Below, in pieces: positions 1 to 8,705 of a DNA stretch of 37,597 nucleotides; position 1 is the first letter of the stretch, and each line of letters starts with the position of its first letter. The notes below the pieces were generated by a model. That model was not told where the DNA came from and did no database searches. It was given only the letters and a program-made list of their open reading frames with translations. The translations under genes and the position numbers were made by a program. Origin of the DNA: Clostridia bacterium (GTDB taxonomy: Bacteria > Bacillota > Clostridia > Christensenellales > Borkfalkiaceae); contig JAJPYR010000068.1 in assembly GCA_021204825.1 (NCBI GenBank), positions 1 to 37,597 on the forward strand. Direction: 5' to 3'.

Positions 1-1135
1 GCTGTAGAAGAACGAGAAGAACGCGTAGATTATTGGCATTATAATCATCATCCATCTGCTCTGTCTCTTACCGGAGTCATCAACCGTGCTTAATTCGTTG
101 GTAGTCTTCTGCGTCCTCATCATTATGAACTGCTGGAGGAACATTATGCCTATCGCCAACACTATTAATACGAAATAACCATTGTATCTGCTCTTCTGGG
201 TGGTCAGATTTGCTGTGACCTCATCATAGCTCTCCTCATAGTTGGAAGGTATGGCCGAACTGGCCCTGGTTACGGCCGAGGAGAATTTTGTGAATGTGGG
301 AACCTCGTAGTTGAGCATTGAATCGGGATACCACATGTTTTTTATCCACAGGAACCTGGAGGATTTAGAGTTATCGTCATACCCGTCCGCAACTGCCTGA
401 CGGGCGTTTTTCTGCACGAAACTTACGACAACTTCATTCTTGTCGTACTCCGAAACCATCCCTTCAAAGGGATCCACGCCGCTGTTCTCTGCTTCATAGT
501 ATGACTGAAAGTTGTCATACAGTATCTTGTACTGCCTGGTGCCGTTTAAAAGTGCCTCGTCATCCTCGGCGTCTATTATCTCTCCTCCGTCAACAACCCA
601 TAGGAAGTGCTCTGTTTCTGCATCATTCTCATCTTCCGTCATGTATATCGAGACACTCGAGTTGTACATTCTTACAAGGTTGTTGTAAGATTCAAGGACT
701 GCGAAGTTGGAGTATGTGGAGAAGGATGCGAACACGATCATGAATATGACCAGTGACACAATCATGGGCAGGCAGGCCGCAAAGGGAGAGTAGCCGTTCG
801 CTTTCTGCAGCTCCTGGTACTTCTGGTTGTACATCTGCTGGTCATTGGCGTACTGTTTCTTCAGCTTCTCCATCTGAGGCTTCATGTCTTCCATAATCAA
901 AGCCTGCTTCTTGGTCTTTACACGCGAATAAATGTCCAGGGGAAGCACGATGGTCTTCAGAATTAAAGTGAAACAGATTGCGCCGAGGGCTACTGCGCCG
1001 TAGATACCGCCCATGGCATCGAAAAGCCATTTGATAAGGTTTCCTATCCAGTTCAAGGAAACGGAATCAATGCCCTCTACACCTATCTGTATGATATCAT
1101 GTGACGATGAGGCCAGCAAGCTGAGTATTTCCATT
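1..1135 (-). CDS. yidC: membrane protein insertase YidC/Oxa1 family (3' end outside window)
   Basis: Inserts and folds membrane proteins, alone or with SecYEG, in the cytoplasmic membrane. About 378 codons are visible on the reverse strand from an ATG at 1135; the C-terminus lies beyond the window. Hydrophobic segments fall near residues 44-66 and 116-141, joined by a basic/acidic cytoplasmic hairpin rich in K, Q and E (about 70-112), as in the family. The LILKTIVLPL stretch has Lys60 where many YidC proteins have the groove Arg. A long acidic loop (about 142-325) follows before the next membrane segment, much longer than in Bacillus YidC. It lies 2 bases after yidD in the rpmH-rnpA-yidD-yidC order typical of bacteria, so it is probably in one operon. 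The family call is firm; only the loop length is odd. Confidence 0.93.
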
Positions 1136-1137
1136 AT

Positions 1138-1425
1138 CTAAATAATCCACTTGTATTTTCTTTTTTTTTCCGGAGCCGGGTCATACCCTCCTTTTGAGAA
1201 GGGGTTGCATCTAAGGAGCCGCCAAATTCCAGCTGCAATGCCGCAAATTACGCCTATGTTGTTGATGGACCTGAGCATGTACTCCGAGCATGTCGGCTCA
1301 TACAGGCACGTGTGTTTTGAAAAATGCTTCTGGTAGAATACAAGTAGCCTCATGAGAAGCATCTTAATGTATGGTTTGAAGATGTGCTTGCGGAGATATT
1401 TGAAAAACCTCTTTACCCTTTGCAT
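1138..1425 (-). CDS. yidD: membrane protein insertion efficiency factor YidD
   Basis: Small 95-residue basic protein that helps YidC-dependent insertion at the inner face of the membrane. The family signature is visible: Tyr-Gln-Lys near residue 32, then CLYEPTCSEYM (about 41-51) and the RLLRCNPFSKGGYDP stretch (about 69-83), followed by a lysine-rich tail. Length fits the usual 70-100 residues. The start overlaps the last 13 bases of rnpA and the end is 2 bases from yidC, so translation of the three genes is probably coupled. Confidence 0.95.
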   Translation of the reverse strand: MQRVKRFFKYLRKHIFKPYIKMLLMRLLVFYQKHFSKHTCLYEPTCSEYMLRSINNIGVICGIAAGIWRLLRCNPFSKGGYDPAPEKKRKYKWII

Positions 1426-1739
1426 GAGTTCATCTTCTTAAAACAGGATACAAGACTCTTTCTGAAAGTCCTGTAACAGTACTCATCCGCGGTCTTCGGA
1501 AGGATGATTATGGAATAAGGCCGCTCGAGCATGTCACACGTGTCGGAAAACGCTGCCCGGATGAGTCTCTTGATTCTGTTCCTTACTACAGACTTTCCGT
1601 TCTTCTTGGAAACGGTCACTGCCATGGATAATTTTGCTGAAGGACGGTACAAAACAGTCAGGGAAGGAGAATATGCCCTTTCCCCTTTCCTGAACAGCCT
1701 GTTTATATCCGTGCTCTTCTTTATCCTTAGGTATTTCAA
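1413..1739 (-). CDS. rnpA: ribonuclease P protein component
   Basis: Protein subunit of RNase P, which helps the catalytic RNA bind and cut the 5' leader of precursor tRNAs. It has 108 residues, near the usual 110-120. The RNR signature is clear (KSVVRNRIKRLIRAAF, about residues 49-64), and the N-terminal KYLRIKKSTDINRLFRKG matches the family opening. The start codon at 1737-1739 is TTG, placed 6 bases after the rpmH stop, so rpmH and rnpA are almost certainly co-transcribed. It overlaps yidD by 13 bases. Confidence 0.95.
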   Translation of the reverse strand: MKYLRIKKSTDINRLFRKGERAYSPSLTVLYRPSAKLSMAVTVSKKNGKSVVRNRIKRLIRAAFSDTCDMLERPYSIIILPKTADEYCYRTFRKSLVSCFKKMNSCKG

Positions 1740-1745
1740 TGTCCG

Positions 1746-1880
1746 TTATGCAGAGAGAACCTTTCTGCCCTTGTTTCTTCTCCTGGCAAGAGTCCTTCTT
1801 CCGCCAGTGGTCTTCATTCTCTTTCTGAAGCCGTGAACCTTCTGTCTGTGCTTCTTCTTAGGCTGGTATGTCCTTTTCAT
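1746..1880 (-). CDS. rpmH: 50S ribosomal protein L34
   Basis: Short 44-residue, very basic protein of the large ribosomal subunit. It opens [20 protein letters not shown] and ends GRKVLSA, as L34 does in nearly all bacteria. A weak promoter can be read upstream on the reverse strand (TTGCGA, 17 bases, TATAAG) in the 65-base gap to dnaN, and a GGAA ribosome-binding site precedes the ATG. It heads the rpmH-rnpA-yidD-yidC group. Confidence 0.97.
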   Translation of the reverse strand: MKRTYQPKKKHRQKVHGFRKRMKTTGGRRTLARRRNKGRKVLSA

Positions 1881-1945
1881 AAGTCTAGTTCCTTATACAT
1901 TATTATAATGACTTTCGCAATTATATAATTTTTGGCTTTAAGGTG

Positions 1946-3052
1946 TCAAGCGTTATTAGCCGTGCGTACAGGCAAAATGAGGTACAGGGACCTCATATCC
2001 ACACTGTTCTGGCAGATGAACGGGTCTATCTGCCTGTTAAAGGACATGACCACATCTTCCTCGTCCAGATTGTTGATGGCATCTATGATGAACCTGGAGT
2101 TCATTGCAATCCTCAGGTCCTTTCCGTTGACCTCTGCGCGGAGAGGCTCATTCACACGGCCAACTTCCGAGTTCGTGGACACTATTACCTGGTCCCCGTT
2201 GATGTCGAAGAGTATCAGGCTGTTCTTCTCTCCCCTTACAAACACTGCTGCTCTCTCTATGCTCTCTTTGAGACTCTTTCTGGAAACCTTAACCGTAGTG
2301 GCGAAATTCCTGGGGATGATGTTCTCTTTCTTGATGAAGTCCCCGCTGTACAGCCTGGATGTAAGGATGGTATCCTCAGAAGCCACAAGCATCATGCCGT
2401 GCTGCACGTACACGTCTATGAGCTGATCGCTTGCAGGAAGCATCTTGTCTATCTCGTTGAGGGTTCTGGCAGGGCATACAATCTCCATGTTCCCTGTGCT
2501 GCCGGCAACCTTGCCGGAAATGGTGGCAAGCCTGAAACCGTCCAGGGAAGTGACGCATATCTCATCTCCCTTTATGACAAACTGGCATCCCTTGAGTATA
2601 GGCCTGGATTCATCCGTTGCGCAGCAGAATGTCGTGAAGGTTATATACTTCTTCAGCTCGTTTGTGGAAAGGCTGAAACAGCTCTCATTGATGTCTGTAT
2701 TGATTACGGGGAAGTCATCCGCGGACAGAATCTGCATGCAGGTCTTGTTCTCGGCGTACATGATGTTCATGCTGATGCCGTCTGTCTCCAGAAGAATCTG
2801 AAATGCCTCAATTTTCTTGACAAACTCTGAGAAGTACTTTCCCTGGACGCATACCTCGCCTTCCTCATGGACCTCGGCCTTTACATTCTTTATTATGGCT
2901 ATCTCTCCGTCTGTGGCAGAAAGAGTGAGCATATCATTCCTGGCGCTGAGTTTAATGCACTCAAGCACGGGCATTATGTTCTTTGTAGAGCAGGCCTTCA
3001 CAACCTTCAGCACGGCATCAGCCAGATCCAATCCTTCGCAAAGTAATTTCAT
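1946..3052 (-). CDS. dnaN: DNA polymerase III beta subunit (sliding clamp)
   Basis: Forms the dimeric ring that holds DNA polymerase III on DNA. The 368 residues match the family length (about 365-380) and the three-fold clamp layout: an N-terminal domain to about 120, a middle domain to about 245 with the ESRPILKGCQF and SLDGFRLA signatures, and a C-terminal domain ending in the LPVRTANNA strand, equivalent to the usual (M/L)P(M/V)R end. The start is the ATG at 3052. It reads toward rpmH, 65 bases away. In most Firmicutes dnaN follows dnaA directly; here dnaA is neither between dnaN and the origin nor between dnaN and rpmH. Confidence 0.96.
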   Translation of the reverse strand: MKLLCEGLDLADAVLKVVKACSTKNIMPVLECIKLSARNDMLTLSATDGEIAIIKNVKAEVHEEGEVCVQGKYFSEFVKKIEAFQILLETDGISMNIMYAENKTCMQILSADDFPVINTDINESCFSLSTNELKKYITFTTFCCATDESRPILKGCQFVIKGDEICVTSLDGFRLATISGKVAGSTGNMEIVCPARTLNEIDKMLPASDQLIDVYVQHGMMLVASEDTILTSRLYSGDFIKKENIIPRNFATTVKVSRKSLKESIERAAVFVRGEKNSLILFDINGDQVIVSTNSEVGRVNEPLRAEVNGKDLRIAMNSRFIIDAINNLDEEDVVMSFNRQIDPFICQNSVDMRSLYLILPVRTANNA

Positions 3053-3402
3053 CGTCCCTCTCCGTGACCACCTTCGTGATCATTGATTTTTTCTATATAT
3101 CATTATAAATTCAAATATCATTTATAATAGTATTGCCTGTAGAAATGGGGACAACTTTTCTTTCCTTCAGCCGTCCCTTTCAAGTGGTTATATAATAGCA
3201 AAAAAATGGGCAGAATGCAACTTAATTTTAACGCTTCCGGGCTGTTATCAAACCGTTAATTGCAATGTGGAGAAAAGGGGAGAAAGTGGACGGCCTTTTA
3301 CTGTTTCACGGCTCAAGACCCGGTTTTTTCTGCATAAATGAAATAAACAAATCATCTCTCAGGATATCCACATCCGTATGTGAATTTGTGAGTTTCATAA
3401 AG
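3053..3402. other. dnaN-rsmG divergent intergenic region with DnaA-box-like sites
   Basis: No gene supported. The block holds the leader and promoter zone of dnaN (AT-rich around 3090-3130, with several TATAAT-like hexamers on the reverse strand) and scattered one-mismatch DnaA-like boxes: TGTGGAGAA at 3266-3274 and ATATCCACA at 3364-3372. It may be a second, minor part of the origin. An open frame from 3265 in frame with rsmG exists but lies upstream of the rsmG promoter. Confidence 0.45.
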
Positions 3403-3431
3403 TTGAAAATATTCCGCCCTTCTGCTATACT
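3403..3431 (+). promoter_or_regulatory. promoter of rsmG
   Basis: TTGAAA at 3403-3408 and TATACT at 3426-3431, spaced by exactly 17 bases. Transcription would start about 7 bases downstream, at or next to the rsmG ATG at 3439. Confidence 0.7.
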
Positions 3432-3438
3432 TGGAAAT

Positions 3439-4137
3439 ATGGAACAGCAGGACCTTATCAAAACTTACCTTTCTGAAATTATGGGATCGTGCAAGCCTCA
3501 GTTTGACTTGTATGAAAACCTTCTTCTGAATGCTAACCAGCACATAAACCTTACCTCTATAACAAAACACGAAGATATTGTCTCAAAACATTTCCTAGAT
3601 TCTCTTCTGGCGGAATCATTCATCCCGCAAGGGGCATCCGTTGCGGATGTCGGTTCCGGCGGAGGCTGTCCGGCAATTCCTTTAAAGATTGTCCGTGACG
3701 ACCTTTCATTCACCCTGATAGAGGCCACAGGAAAAAAGTGCTTATTCCTGGAGTCCGTTGTTGATAAGATGTCTTTATCCGGTGTAGAAGTTTTAAACAT
3801 GCGGGCTGAGGATGCAGGAAAATCCGTGAAACATCGTGAGGCATATGATGTCTGCTGTGCCAGAGCAGTAGCTCCCCTCAACATCCTGGCGGAATACTGC
3901 CTGCCTCTTGTAAAGACCGGAGGAATTTTCATTGCCTACAAAGGGGATGCTGCTGAAGAGACAGAAACTGCGAGAAATGCCGTCTCAATCCTTGGCGGTT
4001 CATTTGAGGGTATACATCCTTTTACTCTGCCGGACGCTCAGGGTTGCAGGACTGTCTTGGTCATCAGAAAGGTTCATTCCACACCTGCAAAATATCCCAG
4101 GGCCAACGGAAAGGTCAAAAAGAATCCTTTGATATAA
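3439..4137 (+). CDS. rsmG: 16S rRNA (guanine-N7)-methyltransferase RsmG (GidB)
   Basis: Methylates N7 of the conserved G527 (E. coli numbering) in 16S rRNA using S-adenosylmethionine. The 232 residues match the family length. Visible motifs are INLTSITKHEDIVSKHFLDSL (about 36-56), the SAM-binding VADVGSGGGCPAIPL (about 65-79) and the CCARAVAPL loop (about 133-141) seen in GidB proteins. The frame is open further 5', to 3265, but the ATG at 3439 gives the normal N-terminus, and a strong promoter sits just before it. No good Shine-Dalgarno sequence precedes this ATG, so the message may be leaderless. In many bacteria rsmG sits beside oriC, as here. The C-terminal KVHSTPAKYPRANGKVKKNPL is the typical ending. 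Confidence 0.94.
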   Translation: MEQQDLIKTYLSEIMGSCKPQFDLYENLLLNANQHINLTSITKHEDIVSKHFLDSLLAESFIPQGASVADVGSGGGCPAIPLKIVRDDLSFTLIEATGKKCLFLESVVDKMSLSGVEVLNMRAEDAGKSVKHREAYDVCCARAVAPLNILAEYCLPLVKTGGIFIAYKGDAAEETETARNAVSILGGSFEGIHPFTLPDAQGCRTVLVIRKVHSTPAKYPRANGKVKKNPLI

Positions 4138-4437
4138 TCTCCGGTCCCTTATAACGTGAAACATCTGGTAAACTTGATGGCGCAGAAGTTTTAGCTTCTG
4201 CGCTTTTGATTTTATCTACATTTCCACATTTATAAGCGCAGCTTTTTGTCCTTTTTTTATAATGTTTTTTTTTGTTTCATCCACATTCTATTAACATTTC
4301 TACATATTGTGGAATAGCCTGTGGAAAATTTTGCAGATATAGCCCTATTATTCCATTTATTTTCCTTTGTTTGCCTGTTATTTTTAACTTTATACTGGGT
4401 AATGTTGACATGAATTTTTATTGCTGACTCTGAAATT

Positions 4438-4466
4438 TTATCCACACAGAACTATTTTTATCCACA
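4438..4466 (+). promoter_or_regulatory. two perfect DnaA boxes
   Basis: TTATCCACA occurs at 4438-4446 and again at 4458-4466, same orientation, centres 20 bases apart (about two helical turns). This is the exact 9-base consensus bound by DnaA. Confidence 0.85.
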
Positions 4467-4491
4467 TAAGTGTATTTTTTATTGCGTTTTG

Positions 4492-4507
4492 TGTTTCACG
4501 TGAAACA
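4492..4507. promoter_or_regulatory. parS centromere site (perfect)
   Basis: TGTTTCACGTGAAACA, a perfect 16-base palindrome identical to the B. subtilis parS consensus that ParB (Spo0J) binds and spreads from. It lies inside the candidate origin and about 3.2 kb from parB. Confidence 0.93.
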
Positions 4508-4540
4508 TTATTTTGTTTAAAAAATTTGACTGAAGGATTG

Positions 4541-4556
4541 TGTTTAACGTGAAACA
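4541..4556. promoter_or_regulatory. near-perfect second parS site
   Basis: TGTTTAACGTGAAACA differs from the consensus by one base (C to A at position 6). It is 49 bases from the perfect site, centre to centre. A weaker half-match, ACGTGAAACA, occurs at 4154-4163. Confidence 0.75.
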
Positions 4557-4690
4557 GGACTAAAATTTTAGAAAAATTTATATATGCGCCAGGTATATTT
4601 TTATATTTTAAAGGCAAATAAATGATATATGATAAACGTAAAAAGTAAATGAAATTTTAGTGATAAAGGGTAAAGATTGTGCGTATTAAC

Positions 4691-4719
4691 TTGCTATTGC
4701 AATTCAGGTATGTTAAAAT
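4691..4719 (+). promoter_or_regulatory. promoter of ftsH
   Basis: TTGCTA at 4691-4696, 17-base spacer, TAAAAT at 4714-4719. This leaves a leader of about 50 bases before the ftsH start codon. Confidence 0.6.
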
Positions 4720-4776
4720 GAGCACCAGACGGCATTTCCGTCTATATACTTTGAACAAAACTCTAGGAGAACTGAC

Positions 4777-6888
4777 TTGAATAGAAAATCCAAAATAATC
4801 TTATGGGTCGTCATCCTGATACTGATTATAGCCATAATAGTTATCTTTGTGGTTTTCAGTCTCAGCGGCGGGGCTACCCAGATTAGTATTTCTCAGTTCC
4901 AGCAGTACGTAGAGAACGCCCAATACTACAATCTGGAATACGATGAATCGACCAAAACATATTCGCAAACACCAAAGGACTTCGCTTGGAAAATCCAAGA
5001 TCAAAATGGAAATTGGATTGATGCTGATAAAGATCAAGATGGATCTTATATCTCATCAGACGGAACTGTTCTCCCGGACAATTATACCCCTACAACTGAC
5101 TCTGCCGGAAGAAGTATAATTGTAGATGAAGATGAAAGTACTACTGAAGAGATTAATGTCATCTGGAGAGTTGAAATCAGTGCCTATGAGTTCAACGGAT
5201 ATGACGTCAATGTAACCAATCAATGGTATGCCTATGGACCTTCACTCTTCAGCTCTGAAGGTCTGAGCATAATTGATACCTGGACATCATATGGAGTTAC
5301 GACCGTGATGTCCAATCCGAACTCCGGAAACTGGTGGTCAACGGTAGTAACAGTAATCTCACTGATTCTGATAATAATCATCTTCGTAGTTCTGATAAGA
5401 TCCTCTATGGGCGGCGGCAGGGTTGTAAACTTTGCCAAAAGCAAGGCTAAGGCCTCAACAAATGTGAAGGTAAGATTCACAGATGTGGCCGGAGCTGAGG
5501 AAGAGAAAGTCGAACTGGCAGAGATTGTTGAATTTTTGCGCTCGCCGCAGAAGTTCTCAAATCTGGGCGCAAGGGTACCGAAAGGCGTGCTGCTTGTGGG
5601 TCCTCCGGGAACAGGAAAGACATTGTTCGCAAAGGCAGTAGCCGGCGAAGCGAATGTTCCGTTCTTCTCAGTCAGCGGGTCCGATTTCGTAGAGATGTAT
5701 GTCGGCGTTGGTGCCTCCCGTGTTCGTGACCTGTTTGATATGGCCAAGAAGAACCAGCCTTGCATTATCTTCGTGGATGAGATAGACGCAGTCGGCAGAC
5801 ATCGTGGCGCAGGCTTAGGCGGCGGCAACGATGAGCGTGAACAGACATTGAACCAGATACTTGTCCAGATGGATGGTTTCGAGCAGAATGACGGCATTAT
5901 TGTAATGGCAGCAACGAACCGTGCGGACATTCTTGACCCGGCACTCTTGAGACCCGGCAGATTCGACAGACAGATTTATGTAAACCTTCCTGATGTCAAG
6001 GGACGTGAAGCAATCCTTAAGGTTCATGCAAGGAACAAGCCGATGGCTCCGGATGTCAACTTCAAGATTGTTGCAAGAATCACAAGCGGATTCTCAGGAG
6101 CAGATCTTGCCAATCTTCTCAACGAAGCGGCAATACTTGCAGCCAGGGCCAATAAGAAGTTCATAGGCAATGCAGAACTGTATGAGGCAGTCAACAAGGT
6201 TCTTATGGGACCTGCCAAGAAGAGCCGTGTTGTAACAGAGAGCGACAAGAGAATCACAGCTTACCACGAAGCAGGACATGCGATACTGGCAAGGCTGTGC
6301 CCTGACTGCGATCCTGTACAGGAAGTGTCAATTATCCCCCGTGGAAATGCCGCAGGGTATACAATGACCAGGCCTGACAATGATGACAACCATATGACCA
6401 AAAACAAGCTTCTTGATTTTATCTGCATGGCGTTAGGCGGACGTATCGCAGAAGAGCTGGTTATCAAGGACATCACCACTGGAGCATCCAACGATCTTGA
6501 GCGTATAACAGATATTGCAAAGAAGATGGTCACTGAGTGGGGCATGACGGATTCCTTAGGCCTTGTGACATACGGATCCAACTCACAGACGGTATTCCTC
6601 GGAAAGGATATGGAGACACATAACACCTACTCCGAAGAAACTGCAAGGCTCATTGACGAAGAGATGCATAAGATAATAAACGGCCAGCATGAGAGAGGCA
6701 CTCAGCTTCTTACCGAGAACCGCTCCATCCTGGACAACATGGCCAGAGTGCTTATAGAGAAAGAAACGATTTATACCGAAGAAGTGGACCTTCTTATGGA
6801 AGGCAAGAGCTACACCGAGGTCATCCAGTTCATGGATGAGCAGGATGCCAAGCGTGCAGACAATCCGTTCAAGAGATACGAGAACTGA
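4777..6888 (+). CDS. ftsH: ATP-dependent zinc metalloprotease FtsH
   Basis: Membrane-anchored AAA+ protease that degrades misfolded membrane proteins and selected regulators. It has 703 residues. A membrane helix at about 8-28 and a second at about 187-208 flank an extracytoplasmic region of roughly 155 residues, rich in D, S, T and Y and longer than the usual 70-100. The AAA module follows: Walker A GPPGTGKT (275-282), Walker B IIFVDEID (330-337) and the second-region-of-homology stretch ending [10 protein letters not shown] (391-400). The protease domain has the zinc site HEAGH (497-501) and a third-ligand Asp in [10 protein letters not shown] (about 573). The start is TTG at 4777 with a good AGGAGA site 6 bases before it. 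The gene is intact and is followed 23 bases later by parA. Confidence 0.97.
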   Translation: MNRKSKIILWVVILILIIAIIVIFVVFSLSGGATQISISQFQQYVENAQYYNLEYDESTKTYSQTPKDFAWKIQDQNGNWIDADKDQDGSYISSDGTVLPDNYTPTTDSAGRSIIVDEDESTTEEINVIWRVEISAYEFNGYDVNVTNQWYAYGPSLFSSEGLSIIDTWTSYGVTTVMSNPNSGNWWSTVVTVISLILIIIIFVVLIRSSMGGGRVVNFAKSKAKASTNVKVRFTDVAGAEEEKVELAEIVEFLRSPQKFSNLGARVPKGVLLVGPPGTGKTLFAKAVAGEANVPFFSVSGSDFVEMYVGVGASRVRDLFDMAKKNQPCIIFVDEIDAVGRHRGAGLGGGNDEREQTLNQILVQMDGFEQNDGIIVMAATNRADILDPALLRPGRFDRQIYVNLPDVKGREAILKVHARNKPMAPDVNFKIVARITSGFSGADLANLLNEAAILAARANKKFIGNAELYEAVNKVLMGPAKKSRVVTESDKRITAYHEAGHAILARLCPDCDPVQEVSIIPRGNAAGYTMTRPDNDDNHMTKNKLLDFICMALGGRIAEELVIKDITTGASNDLERITDIAKKMVTEWGMTDSLGLVTYGSNSQTVFLGKDMETHNTYSEETARLIDEEMHKIINGQHERGTQLLTENRSILDNMARVLIEKETIYTEEVDLLMEGKSYTEVIQFMDEQDAKRADNPFKRYEN

Positions 6889-6911
6889 TTGCATCTTTTT
6901 GAGGTCTGAAT

Positions 6912-7691
6912 ATGGGAAAAGTTCTAGCACTCACTAACAAGAAGGGCGGTGTCGGCAAAACGACCACCGCCATCAACCTGTCAGCATATTGTGCATATTA
7001 CGGGAAGCGCGTTCTCCTTGTGGACCTGGATTCACAAGGGAACGCCACCACCGGCTTAGGGTTCTCAAAGAGCAACTTAAAACGCTCCATCTATAATGTC
7101 CTTATAGAGGATGAGCCCTGCACTGCCAATATACTGCCTACAGAGGTCAGAGGACTGGATATACTCCCCGCTAATGTGGATTTGTCCGGAGCCGAGATTG
7201 AACTGGTATACAAAAGGAACCGCGAGAAGATTTTAAAGGAAGCTATAGACAAAATCAGGGACAAATATGATTATATCTTCATAGACTGTCCTCCGTCATT
7301 AGGGCTTCTTACAATCAATGCGTGGGTTGCATCTGATTCCATAATAATACCCCTTCAGGTTGAATATTTCGCCATGGAGGGTGTAAGCCAGCTTATGAAC
7401 ACCGTAGCAATGGTGAAGCAGCGTTTGAATCCGGACCTTCAGATTGAAGGAGTTGTCATCACAATGTTTGACAGTCGTGCGACTATTTCAAAGCAGATTG
7501 CCGCCGAGATAAAGAAATTCTTCAAGGAAGCTCTCTATGAGATAGTCATTCCCCGCAATGTAAAGCTTGTGGAAGCACCCAGCCATGGCAAACCCATACT
7601 GCTGTATGATCCCAAGTGCATTGGAGCCAAGGCGTACAAGGCTTTGGCGGAGGAGTTCCTGGCCAGACAGGCAAAGAAGCAGGCACAATAA
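6912..7691 (+). CDS. parA: chromosome-partitioning ATPase ParA (Soj)
   Basis: ParA/MinD-family ATPase that works with ParB-parS to segregate newly copied origins and, in Firmicutes, to modulate DnaA. It has 259 residues. The deviant Walker A motif KKGGVGKTT lies at 10-18, LLVDLDSQGNAT at about 35-46 and FIDCPPSLG at about 121-129; all are family hallmarks. The ATG at 6912 has a GAGG site upstream. It is followed 39 bases later by parB and probably forms one unit with it. Chromosomal Soj-type length without an N-terminal DNA-binding domain distinguishes it from plasmid type Ia ParA. Confidence 0.96.
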   Translation: MGKVLALTNKKGGVGKTTTAINLSAYCAYYGKRVLLVDLDSQGNATTGLGFSKSNLKRSIYNVLIEDEPCTANILPTEVRGLDILPANVDLSGAEIELVYKRNREKILKEAIDKIRDKYDYIFIDCPPSLGLLTINAWVASDSIIIPLQVEYFAMEGVSQLMNTVAMVKQRLNPDLQIEGVVITMFDSRATISKQIAAEIKKFFKEALYEIVIPRNVKLVEAPSHGKPILLYDPKCIGAKAYKALAEEFLARQAKKQAQ

Positions 7692-7730
7692 GCTGCAGCA
7701 AGTGAGAGGTTACAACATACAGGAGATAAG

Positions 7731-8627
7731 ATGGCTAAAGGATTAGGAAAAGGATTAGATGCACTGTTTGAAGAGACCGGTGAAGCATATGAAAATATGC
7801 GTCATATCGGCAGGGGCCACGAGTTTACTGAGGAAGAGCTCAAGAGCACAGAGGAAATTCCCTTATCTCAGATAGAAATCAATCCGAACCAGCCCAGAAA
7901 ACAGTTTGATGAGCAGGGAATAAAGGAACTCGGTGAGTCCATTCAAAGGCATGGCGTGATAATGCCCATAGTTGTCAATGATGACGGCAAGGGCGGCAAG
8001 TACATGATCATCGCCGGCGAGAGAAGATACAGGGCCTGCCAGGAGATAGGCAAAACAACTATCCCGGCAGTTATAAGGAGATACTCCCCCAGGGAAATAG
8101 AGGAAATCTCCCTTATAGAGAATCTGCAGCGAGAAGATCTTAACCCCATAGATGCTGCAACAGCAATGAAGCAGCTCATGACGGATTACAAGCTCACCCA
8201 GGATGAGCTTGCAGAGAGAATCGGCAAGTCCAGGCCGGCAATAGCCAACACCCTCAGGCTTCTCAACCTCAGCCCTGAAGTTATGGAAATGGTCAAGGAC
8301 GGGAAGCTTTCCGCAGGCCATGCAAGAACACTTTTGGGAATGAGTGATTCAGAGCAGCTTGCCAAGGCTAAGGAAACGGTAAAGAACCAGTATTCAGTCA
8401 GACAGCTTGAAAAGATTGTTAAATCCGGAAAGGGAGGCAAGAAGGACAAGAAAACCATAACTTCCCTGGAGCTCCAGACTCTTATAGACAGAATGAGACG
8501 TAATTTCCGCACGAAGGTCAGCATGATCGGATCTGACAAGAAAGGCAGAATTTACATTGACTATTATTCCAAGGACGATCTGGAAAGAATCTCAGAGATT
8601 ATGGACATTGTAGAGCGGCAGAAATAG
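7731..8627 (+). CDS. parB: chromosome-partitioning protein ParB (Spo0J-like CTPase)
   Basis: Binds parS, loads as a CTP-dependent clamp and spreads over the origin region, stimulating ParA and loading SMC. It has 298 residues. The N-terminus MAKGLGKGLDALF is the ParA-activating peptide. The CTP-binding domain has NPNQPRKQF (51-59) and GERRYRAC (96-103), and the helix-turn-helix lies around LTQDELAERIGKSRPAIANTL (about 155-175). A lysine-rich linker (about 229-242) precedes the C-terminal dimerisation domain. Two parS sites lie in the candidate origin, and an AT-core palindrome resembling parS begins immediately after its stop codon. Confidence 0.96.
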   Translation: MAKGLGKGLDALFEETGEAYENMRHIGRGHEFTEEELKSTEEIPLSQIEINPNQPRKQFDEQGIKELGESIQRHGVIMPIVVNDDGKGGKYMIIAGERRYRACQEIGKTTIPAVIRRYSPREIEEISLIENLQREDLNPIDAATAMKQLMTDYKLTQDELAERIGKSRPAIANTLRLLNLSPEVMEMVKDGKLSAGHARTLLGMSDSEQLAKAKETVKNQYSVRQLEKIVKSGKGGKKDKKTITSLELQTLIDRMRRNFRTKVSMIGSDKKGRIYIDYYSKDDLERISEIMDIVERQK

Positions 8628-8651
8628 AAAATGTTTCATATGAAACATTTT
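8628..8651. repeat. 24-base perfect palindrome with parS-like arms after parB
   Basis: The inner 16 bases, TGTTTCATATGAAACA (8632-8647), match parS except for the central CG, which is TA. Four A and four T extend the symmetry to 24 bases. It starts at the first base after the parB stop codon. It could be a diverged parS or an operator. It has no T-run right after the arms, so it does not look like a terminator by itself. Confidence 0.6.
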
Positions 8652-8665
8652 CCAAACAGCACAAA

Positions 8666-8705
8666 AAAAGGGAATGAGCGCATCGTTCATTCCCTTATAT
8701 TTTAA
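8666..8705 (+). terminator. terminator after parAB
   Basis: Stem AAGGGAATGA (8668-8677) pairs with TCATTCCCTT (8687-8696) across a 9-base loop, followed by ATATTTTAA. The A-run before the stem would make it work on the other strand too. Confidence 0.75.

Larger units (their letters stand above)
4138..4690. other. oriC: candidate chromosomal replication origin (oriC)
   Basis: A gene-free, strongly AT-rich stretch between rsmG and ftsH. It contains two perfect DnaA boxes, further one-mismatch boxes (TCATCCACA at 4277-4285 and, on the other strand, TGTGGAAAA at 4320-4328), a perfect parS and a near-parS. An extremely AT-rich block at about 4555-4690 could serve as the unwinding element. Genes on the left mainly read left and genes on the right mainly read right, as expected if replication starts here. 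A genome-wide GC-skew switch at this place would confirm it. Confidence 0.75.

Noticed and set aside
1943..2830. Long open frame opposite dnaN (295 codons, + strand)
   Set aside because: Entirely antisense to dnaN, no recognisable motifs; a shadow of the conserved clamp gene.
3265..3438. Longer N-terminus for rsmG
   Set aside because: Upstream codons are not homologous to RsmG and precede a strong promoter whose start point falls at the 3439 ATG.
4691..4706. Nearly identical 16-base promoter stretch shared by ftsH and the small P-loop gene (24092-24107)
   Set aside because: The match covers -35-like DNA only and the -10 is at a different distance; most likely chance in AT-rich promoters.
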